The notes beneath the pieces were generated by a model that saw only the letters and a list, made by a program, of their open reading frames with translations, had not been told where the DNA came from and ran no database searches. Made by a program: the position numbers and the translations under genes. Shown here piece by piece: positions 1 to 12,300 of a stretch of DNA of 64,000 nucleotides; the first letter of the stretch is position 1, and each line of letters opens with the position of its first letter. This stretch comes from Astropecten irregularis (Eukaryota > Echinodermata > Asteroidea > Paxillosida > Astropectinidae), in assembly GCA_963971285.1 (NCBI GenBank), contig OZ020252.1, forward strand, positions 17,707,662 through 17,771,661, written 5' to 3'.

Positions 1-1140
1 GGGGTTGACCGTGGCCGAGCGCCAGCCAGCAGACACGATCAGTGAATGGTTTTCACAGCTTCGGCAAGTGCCCTCAAGCCACAAGACGGCTGTGTGTGTC
101 CGCACCAGAACGGCAGAGCCTCGTTGTACTTGTAGTGACTGGTCAGTTCACATTGCCAGACAATAGCAGTCCATTTCCCTGTTGTTTAACTTGAAGCGAA
201 GGGCACTCTACAGTGCTGGCTTTTACCCTGGATAGTCACAGGTCGCTAAGCTGGACAGAATAGCAAGTGGGTCATTCTGGCAAGGTCGGGCTCGGGGCAA
301 ACCATTTGATCCTGACAGTGTCCATTGTAAAGCTTTGATGGGCTGATGTCCTTGACTGACTGAATAACATTGTTGTGTCATTTCCTGTGTCAAGGTACAG
401 AGATTGGTCTCTTGGAGACATGCAGCGTTTGTAATGGCTACATCATGGAGGTGCCGGTTTCCCCCTTATTTGACAGGGGACACCATTAACCAATTGCAGC
501 CCAATCTGTTGGGATGAAGCAGGTCAATGACATTATTGTGATTTGGGTTCCAACCCTCCACACCAAAAAACCTGAAATGAGCTCGGACAAATCGTCAGAA
601 AACCTTCTACATGCTTTGCTACTGGCTCAATTTCACCAGTTCCAGAAATTTAGACTGCTATTTGATTGCGTTCCTTAGACATGTATGACAAATTCTGTGT
701 GTCTGTTGGACCTGATACCCAAAGAGCAATGTTTTTGGGGGGTTTGGCCTTGCTGAGGAAGGTGGCAGATGTTCTCCCCTTAGGATGCATCAGGTCCGTG
801 ATACAAGACACCAGCAATGTCTGTGTCTGGCCAGCAACAATGAGTCAAAAGGGAGCAGGGTGAACAGAAGGTGGTAAAAACTCCATTTCACAGGGGTGTG
901 AGGAACACCAAGTCCTCAGTAATAGTACACAGAACCGAAAGACTGTAATGCAGCCTATGAGCGCTCAGCACTAATAACGTCACAAAATCCCCGGATGTCA
1001 GACAAACATTGACTCGCGCACGCCCGGCCCACGCACGCACGTGTGCATGGTTGCAATGTTTGTCTGAGGTCTGTTGCTATTTTTATCGCAAGTGTGGAGC
1101 GCTATTCTGAGGCTGTAACTTAGCTACGATAATGTCTTTT
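1..1140. other. GC-richer non-coding block at window start
   Basis: By eye this block is less AT-rich than what follows and has few homopolymer runs. No frame carries a recognisable domain; the 65-codon frame at 666-863 is unremarkable. It contains a 14-bp perfect inverted repeat with a CpG-rich loop (listed separately). A CT tract at about 1141-1154 ends it. It could be promoter-proximal or intronic sequence of a gene outside the window, but no core promoter is evident. Confidence 0.4.
998..1067. repeat. 14-bp perfect inverted repeat, CpG-rich loop
   Basis: TCAGACAAACATTG at 998-1011 is exactly repeated in reverse complement at 1054-1067. The 42-nt spacer is rich in CG and GCAC. The arms could form a cruciform or RNA hairpin, or each arm could bind a factor (ACAAACA resembles part of a forkhead site). 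Pairing does not extend beyond the 14 bp, so it is shorter than a typical microRNA precursor stem. Confidence 0.6.
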
Positions 1141-4004
1141 CTCTCTCTCTCTCTTTATCTTATTTTTTAGGGACTGATAACACTCAAGAAGGGAAAAACA
1201 AGTTAAAGTTCAATTACTAGACAGATCACACATGGACATGAGTTGGTACAAAACATAGTGCCTATACCCTCAGATACAATTATTCCACTGTGCCCAGTTT
1301 TAAAAAAGAAAAGTTTTTTGCTCATTCAAAAGAAGTGAAATGTTTTCATGAAAGGAATTCAACATTCACACTTAAGTATAATTGTTGAGAGCCTTTAAAA
1401 ACAGTTTTTTTTATCTATCGCCACAAAGAAATTTGAAACAAAACGATAAAGAAAACATGTCAAGATAAGATCAGATTTGTTTTTAAAAGAATGTTTACGA
1501 TTTGTTGGTAGTACCAGTCTGGGGGTCATTTTTGTTTTTTTATTGAATGCAATAAAAAAAAGCATAAACTACGACTTTTTGCCAGCGTAACTTTGGAAAG
1601 GGGGGAGGGGGGAGTCTAAGCAGCCTATATATTTTCTTGAAAAGGTCTACATAAGGTTAATATTTGTCTTTTAAGTTTTAAACAAACTATGTTGCAAAGG
1701 TGGCAACGTTTCACTTGCATCTGGATACTTTCAAAACAGGCTTGACCTGCCCTTGTTATTTTTTTTTTTTTCACTGGTGGGTCTTCTTGGAAAATGTCCA
1801 GGGATAGGCTTTCATGAGTAAGCAATTTCTTTTCCCATCTCCTGGACTGCTGTAGCCGACCGTTTCGGACAAAAGAAATGAATCCCGAGTTTCTGCTCTT
1901 AGAGAAAATTGTCCTGTTACTGTTAATAGTCTCCACTTCAGTCAGAGAGCTTTTTAAGACTTTGTGACAGTATTGTCTTGTGAAGATTAATAAGCAGAAA
2001 TCTGAATTACATATATGATGGGAGATTTGTGTTCATTGGTTTGTTTGTTTTTATGTAATATATTTTATTTAGACTATCTAGCGATATGAATATTAAATGA
2101 TTTTGGTCGGAATAATTTGCATATTACCTAGGGATACTTTGTTCTTTCCTACACCACAAGCAAAATAAACTTGGACTATTTGCGACCTCTTCTTATAAAA
2201 AACGATGGCAATTGACTGCTGATCATCTACTGTTTTGCAAAAATAACATTTTTTAATTCTTTGATTCTCAAGATGACATTTACAAACAGATTTGTCGTTT
2301 TTTGGTCCGAAAAATGTCAGTTACCGAAAAAACAAAACAAAATTGCACAACTCACTTTGATAGCATTGACGTCCATAGGATGCAATTTTTTTCTCGGCCT
2401 TTGATTTTCTCTCAATGATTCGCTAATTAAATTTTGTCATTCTCCCCGAGTGCCACATGATGACCTTGGGTTTTTTATTTTTTTTTTTTTTTTACAAATA
2501 CATTAGGATGAAACATGAGGGCATGGAAAAAGAAGTCATTTGTGAAATTTGTTATGTTTCAGGAATTTTATTTTTTCAAGGTTTTTATGGAATTCCTAAT
2601 AGAGAACAAAATGACCCCCCCCCCCTTCATACGCCATAATGGACACTGCAATAATTATCCATTTAAAGAATATTTCATTTGAATTTGAAAGGCACTTTTT
2701 GGCACCAGTGAGATTCAGTTATTTTTTGGGAGAAGGCTCATAAAAATAGCTGGTTGAGAAGAAAAAAAAAGGAGGGTGAAAAAAAAAAACCGCTTCTTTT
2801 TCCAATGAATTTTTGGTTGGGTGTCTAATTTGTTTGGCTCCCGTAAAGCATGAACCATAGATTGCTTTGCCAGCTGCCCAAGAGATTAAAATAAACATTG
2901 AATGTGGTCAATCAACTTTCTTCCATGTACTAAAATTTACGAGGGCATTTCTTCAATGCGCCCCCCCCCCTTGCACAACACCCAACTCCCCTGCACATGA
3001 ATGTGTTGTACATGATACATGCAAGAAGTGCACTTTCCACTTAATCTATGAAACTGTCCTCATTGTACAAGTGTTCTCTCATTTGCTTTCATTGTATGTA
3101 ATTTCTCATCCTTGAACTCAACTGAGAAAATCATTGGAAAATAACCCCTTCCCCTCCTTCACTCTCCCATCTTTTTATATTATGGACAGTCTGTACGCAT
3201 AATTCCTGTGAAATTATTGTCATCGGACGTTTGATTTGATTTTCGATGCGTCTCAGCTTTCCTGCAGTCGTAAATGGACGACTCTTCACCTGGTTGCCTC
3301 GACACCTCGTAAAAGAAAAAGTCTGATTGGAAACCTTTTGTTTGTTCCGATGCATATTTTTAACCCCCCCTTCTTTTTGCTCTCATAATGAGAAATTGTT
3401 CCCATCCATTTCGATATCAGAAACCACTTCGTCTTGATAGTAATGGGATGGGCCCAATCTGTTCCGGATAATTCATGTGAAATTCCTAATCGTCCCCTAT
3501 TTTCTCTAGTTTCTTTTTGTTAAAAGAAGGGAATTTTCTAAATACCAGCAGCAAACCGCATTGATCAACTTTGACCCGAAACGACCTGTAAGCCACTTGA
3601 TTCATAGCAAGATATGAATACACTATTTACATTGAAACATTAGGCTACTAACTACATCTTTGCTTGTGTGTTACAATTAGCACACTGTACATGTATGTAT
3701 GCTGTACATACACCTTGAAGCCAGCCTTTCTATTGAAGAGGGCATCTATGTGCTGTGGTTGGAAATGGCAGCCAACAAGCAAGTTTCCATCAATTTAACT
3801 TCAACCACTGTCAAAACTAGGTCTTTAACATTGAGGACAAAGTTCATTTCTTTTCATTCCTTTAGCAACAGAAAAGAAATCGTAAAAAGTCTTGAGTTTA
3901 TGTGCGAAAACCGTCGTTAAATGAAGGTAAACTGGCGACGGCGCTATTTGACACGATTTGACCTGCAGCTTGGTATCAGATACCAACCCGTGGCTTGGCA
4001 CCGG
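1141..4004. other. Non-coding, AT-rich
   Basis: AT-rich sequence with many T and A runs. A pyrimidine tract ending in TTTTTTAG at 1141-1170 resembles a 3' splice site, but the sequence after it meets stops in all three frames and shows no clear donor, so no exon is called. An octamer-like ATTTGCAT lies at 2115-2122. A perfect 8+8 palindrome, TTGGTATCAGATACCAA, lies at 3970-3986 just before the next MITE. Nothing else is supported. Confidence 0.4.
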
Positions 4005-4395
4005 TTAAAGGGAGCATAGACATTTGCAAAGATGTGCGCTTTGGCTGAATTTGATACTTAAACAGAAGTGAAGGTCTTAAACTTCCTTACAGACATTGTT
4101 ACATGCATCTTTATGCTTTGTTCATCTGGAAAGCAGAAATACGGCCGAAAAAATCTTGCCCCTCTCCGAATCCTTCAAGGTTACACAACGCTTTCGAAAT
4201 GCTACTAAATCGTTCGGACGATCAATCTTTTTAAAATACACTAAATCTTGATTTCCTTGAAAAACACAACATCTGATGAACCAAGATTTCCCATGGTGAC
4301 TGTTTGCACTGTTTACGAACTGTTGAGTCCATTTTCTGTCTCAAACTCAATAAGTTGTTTTTGGAGGCCTTGCAAATCCCGTACGCTGCCTTTAA
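4005..4395. mobile_element. TTAA-flanked MITE, 391 bp
   Basis: The block starts TTAAAGGGAGC and ends GCTGCCTTTAA, so both ends have TTAA followed inward by AGG. The inverted ends continue imperfectly (AAGGGAGC...ATTTGCAA against AAGGCAGC...ATTTGCAA). There is no coding capacity. TTAA at both edges matches the target duplication of piggyBac-type transposons, although a TA duplication (Tc1/mariner type) also fits the sequence. It shares terminal architecture, but not obvious interior sequence, with the elements at 20977, 34242, 48608 and 53786. Confidence 0.55.
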
Positions 4396-7300
4396 GTATC
4401 ATTTCACATCAATAAAACCTGTGCCAGCGTATTGCGTGGTACCAGTGACCAAGCCCGCAATCCGCCTCTCGTGTGATTGAGCGTTTCTGGATGCACTCGA
4501 TACTGCAGCCATGGGTGTGGCTCGTCACTGGTTACCAGTGAGCTTCGTTTCATGTCACAAGACAAGTGCAGGGTACCAGTGGTTGACACATGCGCTACAT
4601 TGTATATTGTCGGTGATTAAGCGTCACGCTTTACTTTGTAGTTCCGGTTTTGTATTCAATCAATAAAAAGTTGCCCACATAAGCGCAGAAACTTTTGAGT
4701 TAGGCCTGATACATATAATTATTGATTTTAATACACTGTACAGTGCAAGTTACGGATTACTGATTGGCACACCATTTGTACCATTGGACATGTGGGTGGG
4801 TTGGGCCTCCAAAATCTACATACAGAAGTGCACATTCCAGAGACTGTGGTACAATTGTTGTACAAACCGTAACGGCTAGCCTCGTCCTTGTGTCTGCCTT
4901 TCAGTGCATGCAGTTCCGGGTACATGTCTTCCATTGCCTAATTGCCTATTAAAATCTCAAGGTTGAAGAAACAGATGCATTGAACTTGGCATGCTACGTT
5001 AACCCTATTGAAGCTTTGATGCATAGAATATATGCACATGTTGATAGGACGGGATGGTTAATGGAATATGTATGCGCAATGTACAATGTGAAGGCCAGGG
5101 GTTGCGGGGAAGAAGGAAAAAAAAATCATCCTGCATTGAAAAAAAGAACAAAAATTACATCAATCGTCTGGATACTGGAGATAGTTTGACTGTCTGCTCA
5201 CCCAGTTTGTGCCACCTTTATTTCTTTTTGCACAAATCTGCCAGCGACTGCAGCTGGCCTGCTGTAAAAAGCCCCACATGGATTATCATGTTCCTTCCTC
5301 CGTGGTATTATAACACTCGTGATTAAGCTCTAAGCAAAATTGATCCACAAGACTAGCAACGGTCCCGGGCCTTGTTAGATGACAGAAGCTAGAGTCCCAA
5401 GTATTTGTTAGCAGTCCTGAAAACAGCGCTGAGGTTCCTTTCACTCGGGATGTGTCGTCGGAAGGAAACGTGCCAACTCGGTGCCATCCCTGTGTTTTGT
5501 TGACGTGCAGGGTGGAAGGAAACCCTATAGAAGGGCAACACATTACATTTTTTCCACCTCAGCTAACAACTGAATGCCTTTTCACATTCACTCGCACGAA
5601 AAAAAAAAAAACCCGAACCTGAATAAATAATGATAATAATGATACCAAAGCACTCCTCTGCTCATGTCTTTGAACTCTGGGAAAGAAGGAGAAAAAAAAA
5701 TATTGAGAAGAGATAAAATATCGGATACACAAAATGAAAAAAATTGACCCCAGATATTCTGTGCACCTGTTTGCCTGCAATGGGAGTCAAATAGATGTGC
5801 AATTTGGATTGAACAGCCCCTGGGTTGCAGTGTATTAGGGTCACTGTAGGACAAGTTGAAATATTTTGTGGCCCGGGCTGTCTTGCCGAATCAGGAAGAA
5901 CAAAAAAAATGACTGGGGGATTCCAGCATGTCTGGTGATAATTTTTTTCTCCCCCCCATGCCTGGCTTTTGTTTGCCCCCATGCAGTCGTTTAGTTTGTT
6001 GTTGCCTTGACCGGCCATCCAGCAGTAGGCAGTCAGAATGAGAAAAGAAATGGTAAATCGTCACAGTGGTGACATTTATATTGTGTCTGGCAAGTGTTCT
6101 CGGAGCCAGAGCGGGTCTGTTAGCTGTGCAGTTTACTTACCATTATCATTTTGACGGTAGAATCTAGACTATCCAGCCATTAGAGAGAGAGAGAAAAAAA
6201 TTTATATGAAAATTGTACCCAGGTTAGGATAAAGTTTACGATGAAACATCAGTCGCGCTGGATAAGGGCAAGGTACGAGGGATACTGTTCAGAATCCTAT
6301 TTTGTAAGACATTCGGGAAATTGGATAAAGGGGGGAGAGATTGAATTGAACGGGAGGGGTTTACAGTTCAGTTTCACCAAAATGAAATTATGTGGGCACA
6401 TGGTTTCACTATGATACAATGTTTAAGGCTGCGTATCGCAAGGCATTTGGCCTTCGGAACTGGTGGGAACGCTGTGAATTTGCTCATATTTGCAAATGAC
6501 GACATGTGTACAGTACATGTATGCCTGCTGTCGTGGAAGCTCATTGCAAATACTGTGCTGTGGTTTTAGGGCTGGTTGCCTGAGGAAGATGTGGCTCTGA
6601 AAAATAAGTAGCCAGGTGTTGCCCCTAACCCCCCTCCCCCCTCCCTCCCTCCCCCTCCCTTCCCCTCCCCTGCATGTTTCGTCGTTGAAAAGCTGAAGTT
6701 AAATAGCAATGTTTCAACAACATTAAAGTCATCTTTCTCTGTACACTTAAATACTTGTGTTTAACATTCTTCTTTCCAGCAAAATGCTAAAATCTACAAA
6801 AATATGGTAACTTAAGCAGTTTTCTTCAGTTTACTTGTCATATCCTCAAATAGGCATGAATGAATAAATTAACTTGTACAGGGTTTTAATGTTTTTATTT
6901 AAGATACAGATCTCAGTACAGATTACAATGTTGTCCTCACCTCGCTGGACAAAATTTAATCACTCTGGAACCATCTGAACCTTAGATTATGGGAAGTCTT
7001 TTTTTGCCTTTCATGTCTGGCAGCCCGGGTTCAAGTCAAGCTCTGTCCACAAGTGGATTTGGTTTTTTAGTCCCTACCTGATTCTGTGGGTTTCACTCAG
7101 ATTATTACTCTGGGGTTTTCCTCCCACCTCTAAAACTGTATCTTCTTCATCTCATCATCTTTCCATAAAAGGTTTCATCAGGCTTTCGAGCTACAGTGCC
7201 TAGGGCGCTTTTGAGGAATCCTTGGTGTCATAACCAGAAATAGATCATAAGAATTATAATTACACAGCCCTTGCTGCAATTTTGGCTGCTAGGCTACTAA

Positions 7301-8390
7301 GGCTGATCAAACACATAGCTATACTGCTCGGGTGGAAAAATGCAAAGTGCCTATCTCAAGGACACAACATCTCTGATTCCTGATTTCTTATTTAACAGCC
7401 TGCAATCTGTAGAACCATCCACTACATCTCAGTGGTCAATATACAACCGCTAACCATGAAAATTAAGAAATTTTGCTAATTGATTGTGATTCTTGGTCCC
7501 CAACCCAAATTCTGCATGATGGTGAATATTACGTACTGTATGACAGGTCCCTTGCAGCTGAGCAATATTTCCTGCCGGACCAGCTCTGTGAAATTGGGCC
7601 CGGTTCACTCGACCACGGCTCTGGACACTAGATAAACATTATAAAGGCATAAATGATAGGTCTACAATTCAAAGAACTGTTCAGAAGGATTTTTGATCGA
7701 TGTAGAAATAAACACTTCAGAGTGATACATCAAACTAGGGATGCATGTAGTGTAATAATAATGAAACAACGTCAATGGGCCGTGCTTACTGTATCGTGAT
7801 TGACTGATCAGTTAGATGCATCTATTAGACAGATGAGATAACAGAGTCCAATCTGCGCATAACTAAAGGGTTTTCACAGCATGAGGTTATATGTGCAGGA
7901 GTCTGGGACCAAGACCATCCTTGCCTCTTCACTTACTCCGACTGTACAGACTGAATTTCTCTGCATTGACATGTTTCCACAATAGCCATTTCAAGGACGG
8001 CTCCTATTCATATTGAATCCAAAGCCTTGTACACTTTAGGCTGCTGTCTTTAACGACCATTGACCTTCAGCGAAACACTTGAAATACACAACACACACAC
8101 ACACTAAAAATAATAGATAAAAGTAACGGTGCGTGCTAATATGACACGCACATGGACAGCCATAATTTCAGATGGGGATCTATTCTTTTTGTATCACGCA
8201 CGTTCTAAGGAAATAATTGAATATTCATCACGGTCAGTGATGTGAGTTACGGGATCTGGTGCGAGCAATGAGCACGTCTGTTTGAGACCGGGTCTGTGCC
8301 TCGGTTGTCTGGTCACTAGACTCTTGTCTGCGCTATGAGACTGATTGCGGTTTGTGGTATCTGTCTATTGGAGAAGTCCACTTAGAGTAT
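4396..8390. other. Non-coding stretch with C-rich tract and SINE remnant
   Basis: No gene is supported. A short pyrimidine-rich acceptor-like site at about 6765-6779 followed by 27 nt and GTAACT is too weak to call. A C-rich tract at about 6621-6672 could form a G-quadruplex on the minus strand. Sequence at 7565-7607 resembles the right end of the TIR element at 30229-30478. A degenerate SINE-like stretch at 7018-7265 is listed separately. Confidence 0.35.
7018..7265 (+). repeat. Degenerate SINE-like remnant
   Basis: A B-box-like GGGTTCAAGTC sits near the left end. It is followed by GGGTTTTCCTCCCAC and then by a segment ending GGGCGCTTTTGAGGAATCC and an AT-rich tail. From memory, these resemble body and 3'-tail motifs of old SINEs found in many marine animals. 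No A box is visible upstream, so the head is missing or decayed. The call rests on motif resemblance only. Confidence 0.35.
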
Positions 8391-8509
8391 GGCCGTGTCC
8401 GAAACGGGCTTCCAGAGCTACGGCTAGGTCTATTGTCTTGGTGTCTCCGCGTATTTCCAATGGAGTGAAGACCTAGACCTAGCTCTAGACAACGGATTCG
8501 GATGCAGCC
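8391..8509. mobile_element. Short TIR element (MITE), 119 bp
   Basis: The left end GGCCGTGTCCGAA and the reverse complement of the right end, GGCTGCATCCGAA, form imperfect terminal inverted repeats. Pairing resumes inward through AGAGCTA and TAGGTCTA motifs, so most of the element is one diverged palindrome. TAT sits directly outside each end, suggesting a 3-bp target duplication. No coding capacity. A short non-autonomous DNA transposon is likely; the superfamily is not certain. Confidence 0.55.
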
Positions 8510-9157
8510 TATGTATGATGTACTGTATCTTCAGTTATTGCTGTATGAGTGAGCTATTTTTGTTTGGTACATGTACATGCATTTGGTTGACTAGTGAAAA
8601 ACACTGACGCATTTGACCTTCTGTGTTCTGCGTTTAATGGTCAGTGAGGATTTGGTAATTAAGAAAACACAGGATGTGTCAGAAATTAGAACTCTGACCT
8701 ATTTTTCATACAGCACGGCACGCGTCTATTTCATCTCTAACTGTCACTGATGCATAGGGGCTCATTGCGGCAGAAAATTCCGGGTGGTTAGGCAAAGATT
8801 TTTGCACGGGTTAGCAAGGAATGTCGGGCCGTGCGGATTAAAATGGGCAGGTTGATTTCACGAAACATTGCACAACTTTACACCACTGGGGTAGGATTTA
8901 CACCACTAGATACTGTTGGTGTAGCTTTGTCACGCCCAAAACGCCACTGCGTCGCTGCAAACCATTCATGTGCTGCAGCCAAAAGCAGAAAGAGGCTTTC
9001 TTGATTATGTTGTTTGGAATTTTATAACAAATATTCATGTCGATTTCATGTAATAACTGCACGATATATTTGAAACTTTTCACATCTGTCCCCCCGCAAA
9101 ATCATGACAAAATCTGCTGCAGACAATATTGTTATGAATCATTATCTCAAATAAATT
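8510..9157. other. Non-coding
   Basis: Mixed-composition sequence with TACATGTACATG near 8570. The 61-codon reverse frame at 8898-9083 has no recognisable features. No gene or strong repeat seen. Confidence 0.35.
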
Positions 9158-9357
9158 AAGCGGCTTAGGCTCAGGCTCCAGCTCCGTCATCCATATGCTG
9201 AAAATGTTGGTTGTGGATTTTCATTGAAGCTGAAGCTCTGTTTTCCTTTTCAAACCAGAGGATCTACTTCCGAACCGCAGCCAAAAGCCTCTATTTTGAT
9301 ACCTGTTATCTCAGAATGGATTCACCAAATGGAGCCTGAGCCTCTGTTTCATAAGTT
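9158..9357. mobile_element. Palindromic MITE copy, left end decayed
   Basis: GGCTTAGGCTCAGGCTCCAG near the left end is mirrored by TGGAGCCTGAGCCTCTGTTT at the right. The interior (AACCGCAGCCAAAAGCCTCTATTTTGATACC and flanks, positions 9275-9310) closely matches the element at 40853-41090. The two copies belong to one family; this one lacks the outermost left TIR bases. No coding capacity. Confidence 0.65.
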
Positions 9358-12300
9358 GCGCCATACTTTGTGGCACTAGGCACTGTGGCATTGACTCAGG
9401 CACTACCTTACTCCTGAAATCAGTGTTATAAATGTGACAGGTGTTGTGTATTAACTTAGGCAATAAATTTGATGTAAGTTGAGCTATGCAATTGCTGAGA
9501 GTTTTGTGAAATGTGCTGCTTTACCGAAACTACAGTTTCTTCTCTTGTACAATAGATCTTGGTAGGATTCCTTGCCAAGCCCAATATTGCTGCAAACTCG
9601 GAGAAGTTGCATGCTCAGTAAGGGTTGAATTCCTTAGTAAGCAAAGTCATGCAATTGGAACCAAATCTGACCCAACGTCCAATTGGAAAACCAAATTGCT
9701 GTGTATGCTAAAATTATATATGATTGTTTTATGAAATAAAACTTTGTGGACCCCATTTATTTGTCAAGGGAACTGTATTTTATTTTGCAAACGCGATCGG
9801 GAACTGGAAGGAAACTTTCATTTGAATTTGTTAATTGACACTTGCCATTCCTGCAAAGTTTCCATCTACATGTTGACACCTTGCCCCAAAGGGCACTTTA
9901 AGTGTTAAATGAAGGGCTGTTTTAGTCCGCGTTCATCAGCACTCGTGCATGGTGCCCGCGAAAACAAAGAGAGTGGCGACTTCCGTCTAGTTCCCCGCCT
10001 CAACTGCATGTTACAGATATGGTTGCTTGAGCCGATAACCTGTCTAATCGCTGAAGGCAGTCACTCTCATCAATGGAGCACGAGACACACCCTTTTGTGA
10101 GCTCATGCATGGAAAATACGCATAGTTTGTCAACAACCTAACACATGACGTTTACTGTATACATTGTGCAGCGCCTATGGGTTAACTTTGCAAAGTCAGG
10201 GGAATTATTTATGTGATTCAGATTAATGTACTAGAGCCAGGTTCATGGCACCAAAGTAGATTAAAATTTAGTCTTAGCCAGGAAATTGTCTCGCTTGGGA
10301 AATAGTTGTCACCAGTTTTCATACGATTTACATGCCGGCCAAAAATATCCGAACATTTGTCACAAACATTTGAAATTTGGAATGGCAACCCTATTTTTGC
10401 ATTATAAACATAAGGTGTGGATATCCCATGCCTAGTGACATCATTATTGAATTCTCCCCCCCGGTCTGTTTTTTTTCCTGATATCCACATACTGTAATGT
10501 CTTGTTTTTTTATTGAAATACCTAAATATCAGAGGCACATGTTCAAATTTGTCAGGAGAGTGTCGTGTGGAAGTTTGACACATTGTTTGTGGTCCAGGTA
10601 TTTCGAGTGACGTCACCATTTTAAATTTCTATTTTGAACGTTGAACATATAGAGGCAGTTCACTGTGTAAGTCAACTGTTTTGAAAAGTAGCCAACCGAA
10701 CAGTAATTATGAGATGTTTTAATATTAGATGGTATATTTTATACCATTGATCATAATTAGACAAGGGACCCTGTGGGGGAATCCTTCCCCAGTCGAGTCC
10801 TGGTGATATGGTGATGTGGCCCCATCTGGATGTACATGTATGACCCCGTTTTACTGCATATGACGTTTCCATAGATGAACCACTTCACCAGATACTTCTC
10901 ACCTTAGTCTTCTCAATAAATCAGGAAGCCAAGGGGATCTCAAATAAAATGAGAGAGAGAGGAATCATTCATGAATATTACAGAAGAAGAAAAAAAATGA
11001 AAAGGGTAAAAAAGAGAGTTGAACATCCCACATGGGAATTACTCAATGTTGAAACAAGTTGTCCTCATCATGTATGGATAGTGTGTTCTACCTATTGCTA
11101 AACTGGTTGTATGTGATGAATAGATGAATGTTGGCATCATGACATGTCATGAATGAGCCGGACTATCCTTTGCCTGGTTCTACTTGCCTGTGAGTAAAGA
11201 GCCCAGATGAGTCTGCAGTCGCCTCAAGTGGGATGTCCGTCATGAATATCATAAAAGCATCATCCCTTAACCACCATATCTCAAACCTAACTTGTATAGG
11301 ATGCACGGTTGACTTGACTGACTAATTAAGCCGAGCCCGTACTTCGTGCAAATTGCAAATTCATGCGATATCAGAGTGAAATACGATGTCGTAAATTCGC
11401 AGCGAAAAGATCCCGTACGAGTTTTGGAAACTTGAAATTACAGCCCAACTGTTTCATCAGCTGCAATTGCCCACATGTGGCGTCATATTTTACTTGGCAT
11501 CGCTATTCCCTTGATGCGCTATCTGATCTCAACTGCCTCGTTACCTGGGTGAATGATATACTTTCAATTTGAGACAGTATCCACAAGTTGCTGAGTGGTG
11601 ACGAATGTCAACCAACTGGGAAAGATGACTCCCGCATCTTCAGAGCTGATTTGAAGTTACGCCCCTTTTATACAGGAATAATTCCTTATTGGACGGATAG
11701 CATTCACTTCTGGTTTTTCAAAATGTATACATAATCGTAGTACTAACCTGTGAACATTTCATTCAAACCAGTGTTCTTATTTGCGAGAAAACCATGAATT
11801 TTTCCGGGTTTTTTTACATTCTGTGAATTTTGGAAATGTTTCCATTGTGTGTAAATTCAATTGCTTGAAACAGAATTGGCCGATACAGTTTTAGAGATTC
11901 TCAGATGGCCAGTTGTCACGATGGTGACAACTTTATCAGTGAAAAATACTTCACAAAAAGTTTGGTATAAATTATCATCTTTGGGAAAATAAACAGCAGT
12001 TTTTCACACAGAAAGAGAACAATCTGTTTGGGCCATTATCCCTTCTGTAGTTGTTGCAGAACCAGTCAATAGGGATTTCTGATGTTTTAGCCCCAAAATA
12101 CAGCCTTGGGTTGTAAAGAAATGACCCCGAATCTTATGTGAAAGATCCTGCGGTCATGTGCAATTCTTTTTACAAACCAAACAAAACACAAACAAACAAA
12201 AAGCAAAAATGTTTCAGGGCACTGATACCAAGGTTCTGTTGATAAAGAACATTCTGCATGTCTTATCATAAAGTTGGTTCAAGTACAAGTAGGCAGCATT

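Noticed and set aside
1171-1219. Possible exon after CT-rich tract ending TTTTTTAG at 1170
   Set aside because: All three frames meet stops within 50 nt and there is no donor.
9557-9618. Exon-like 62 nt with GTAAGG donor
   Set aside because: Poor acceptor pyrimidine tract and unremarkable peptides.
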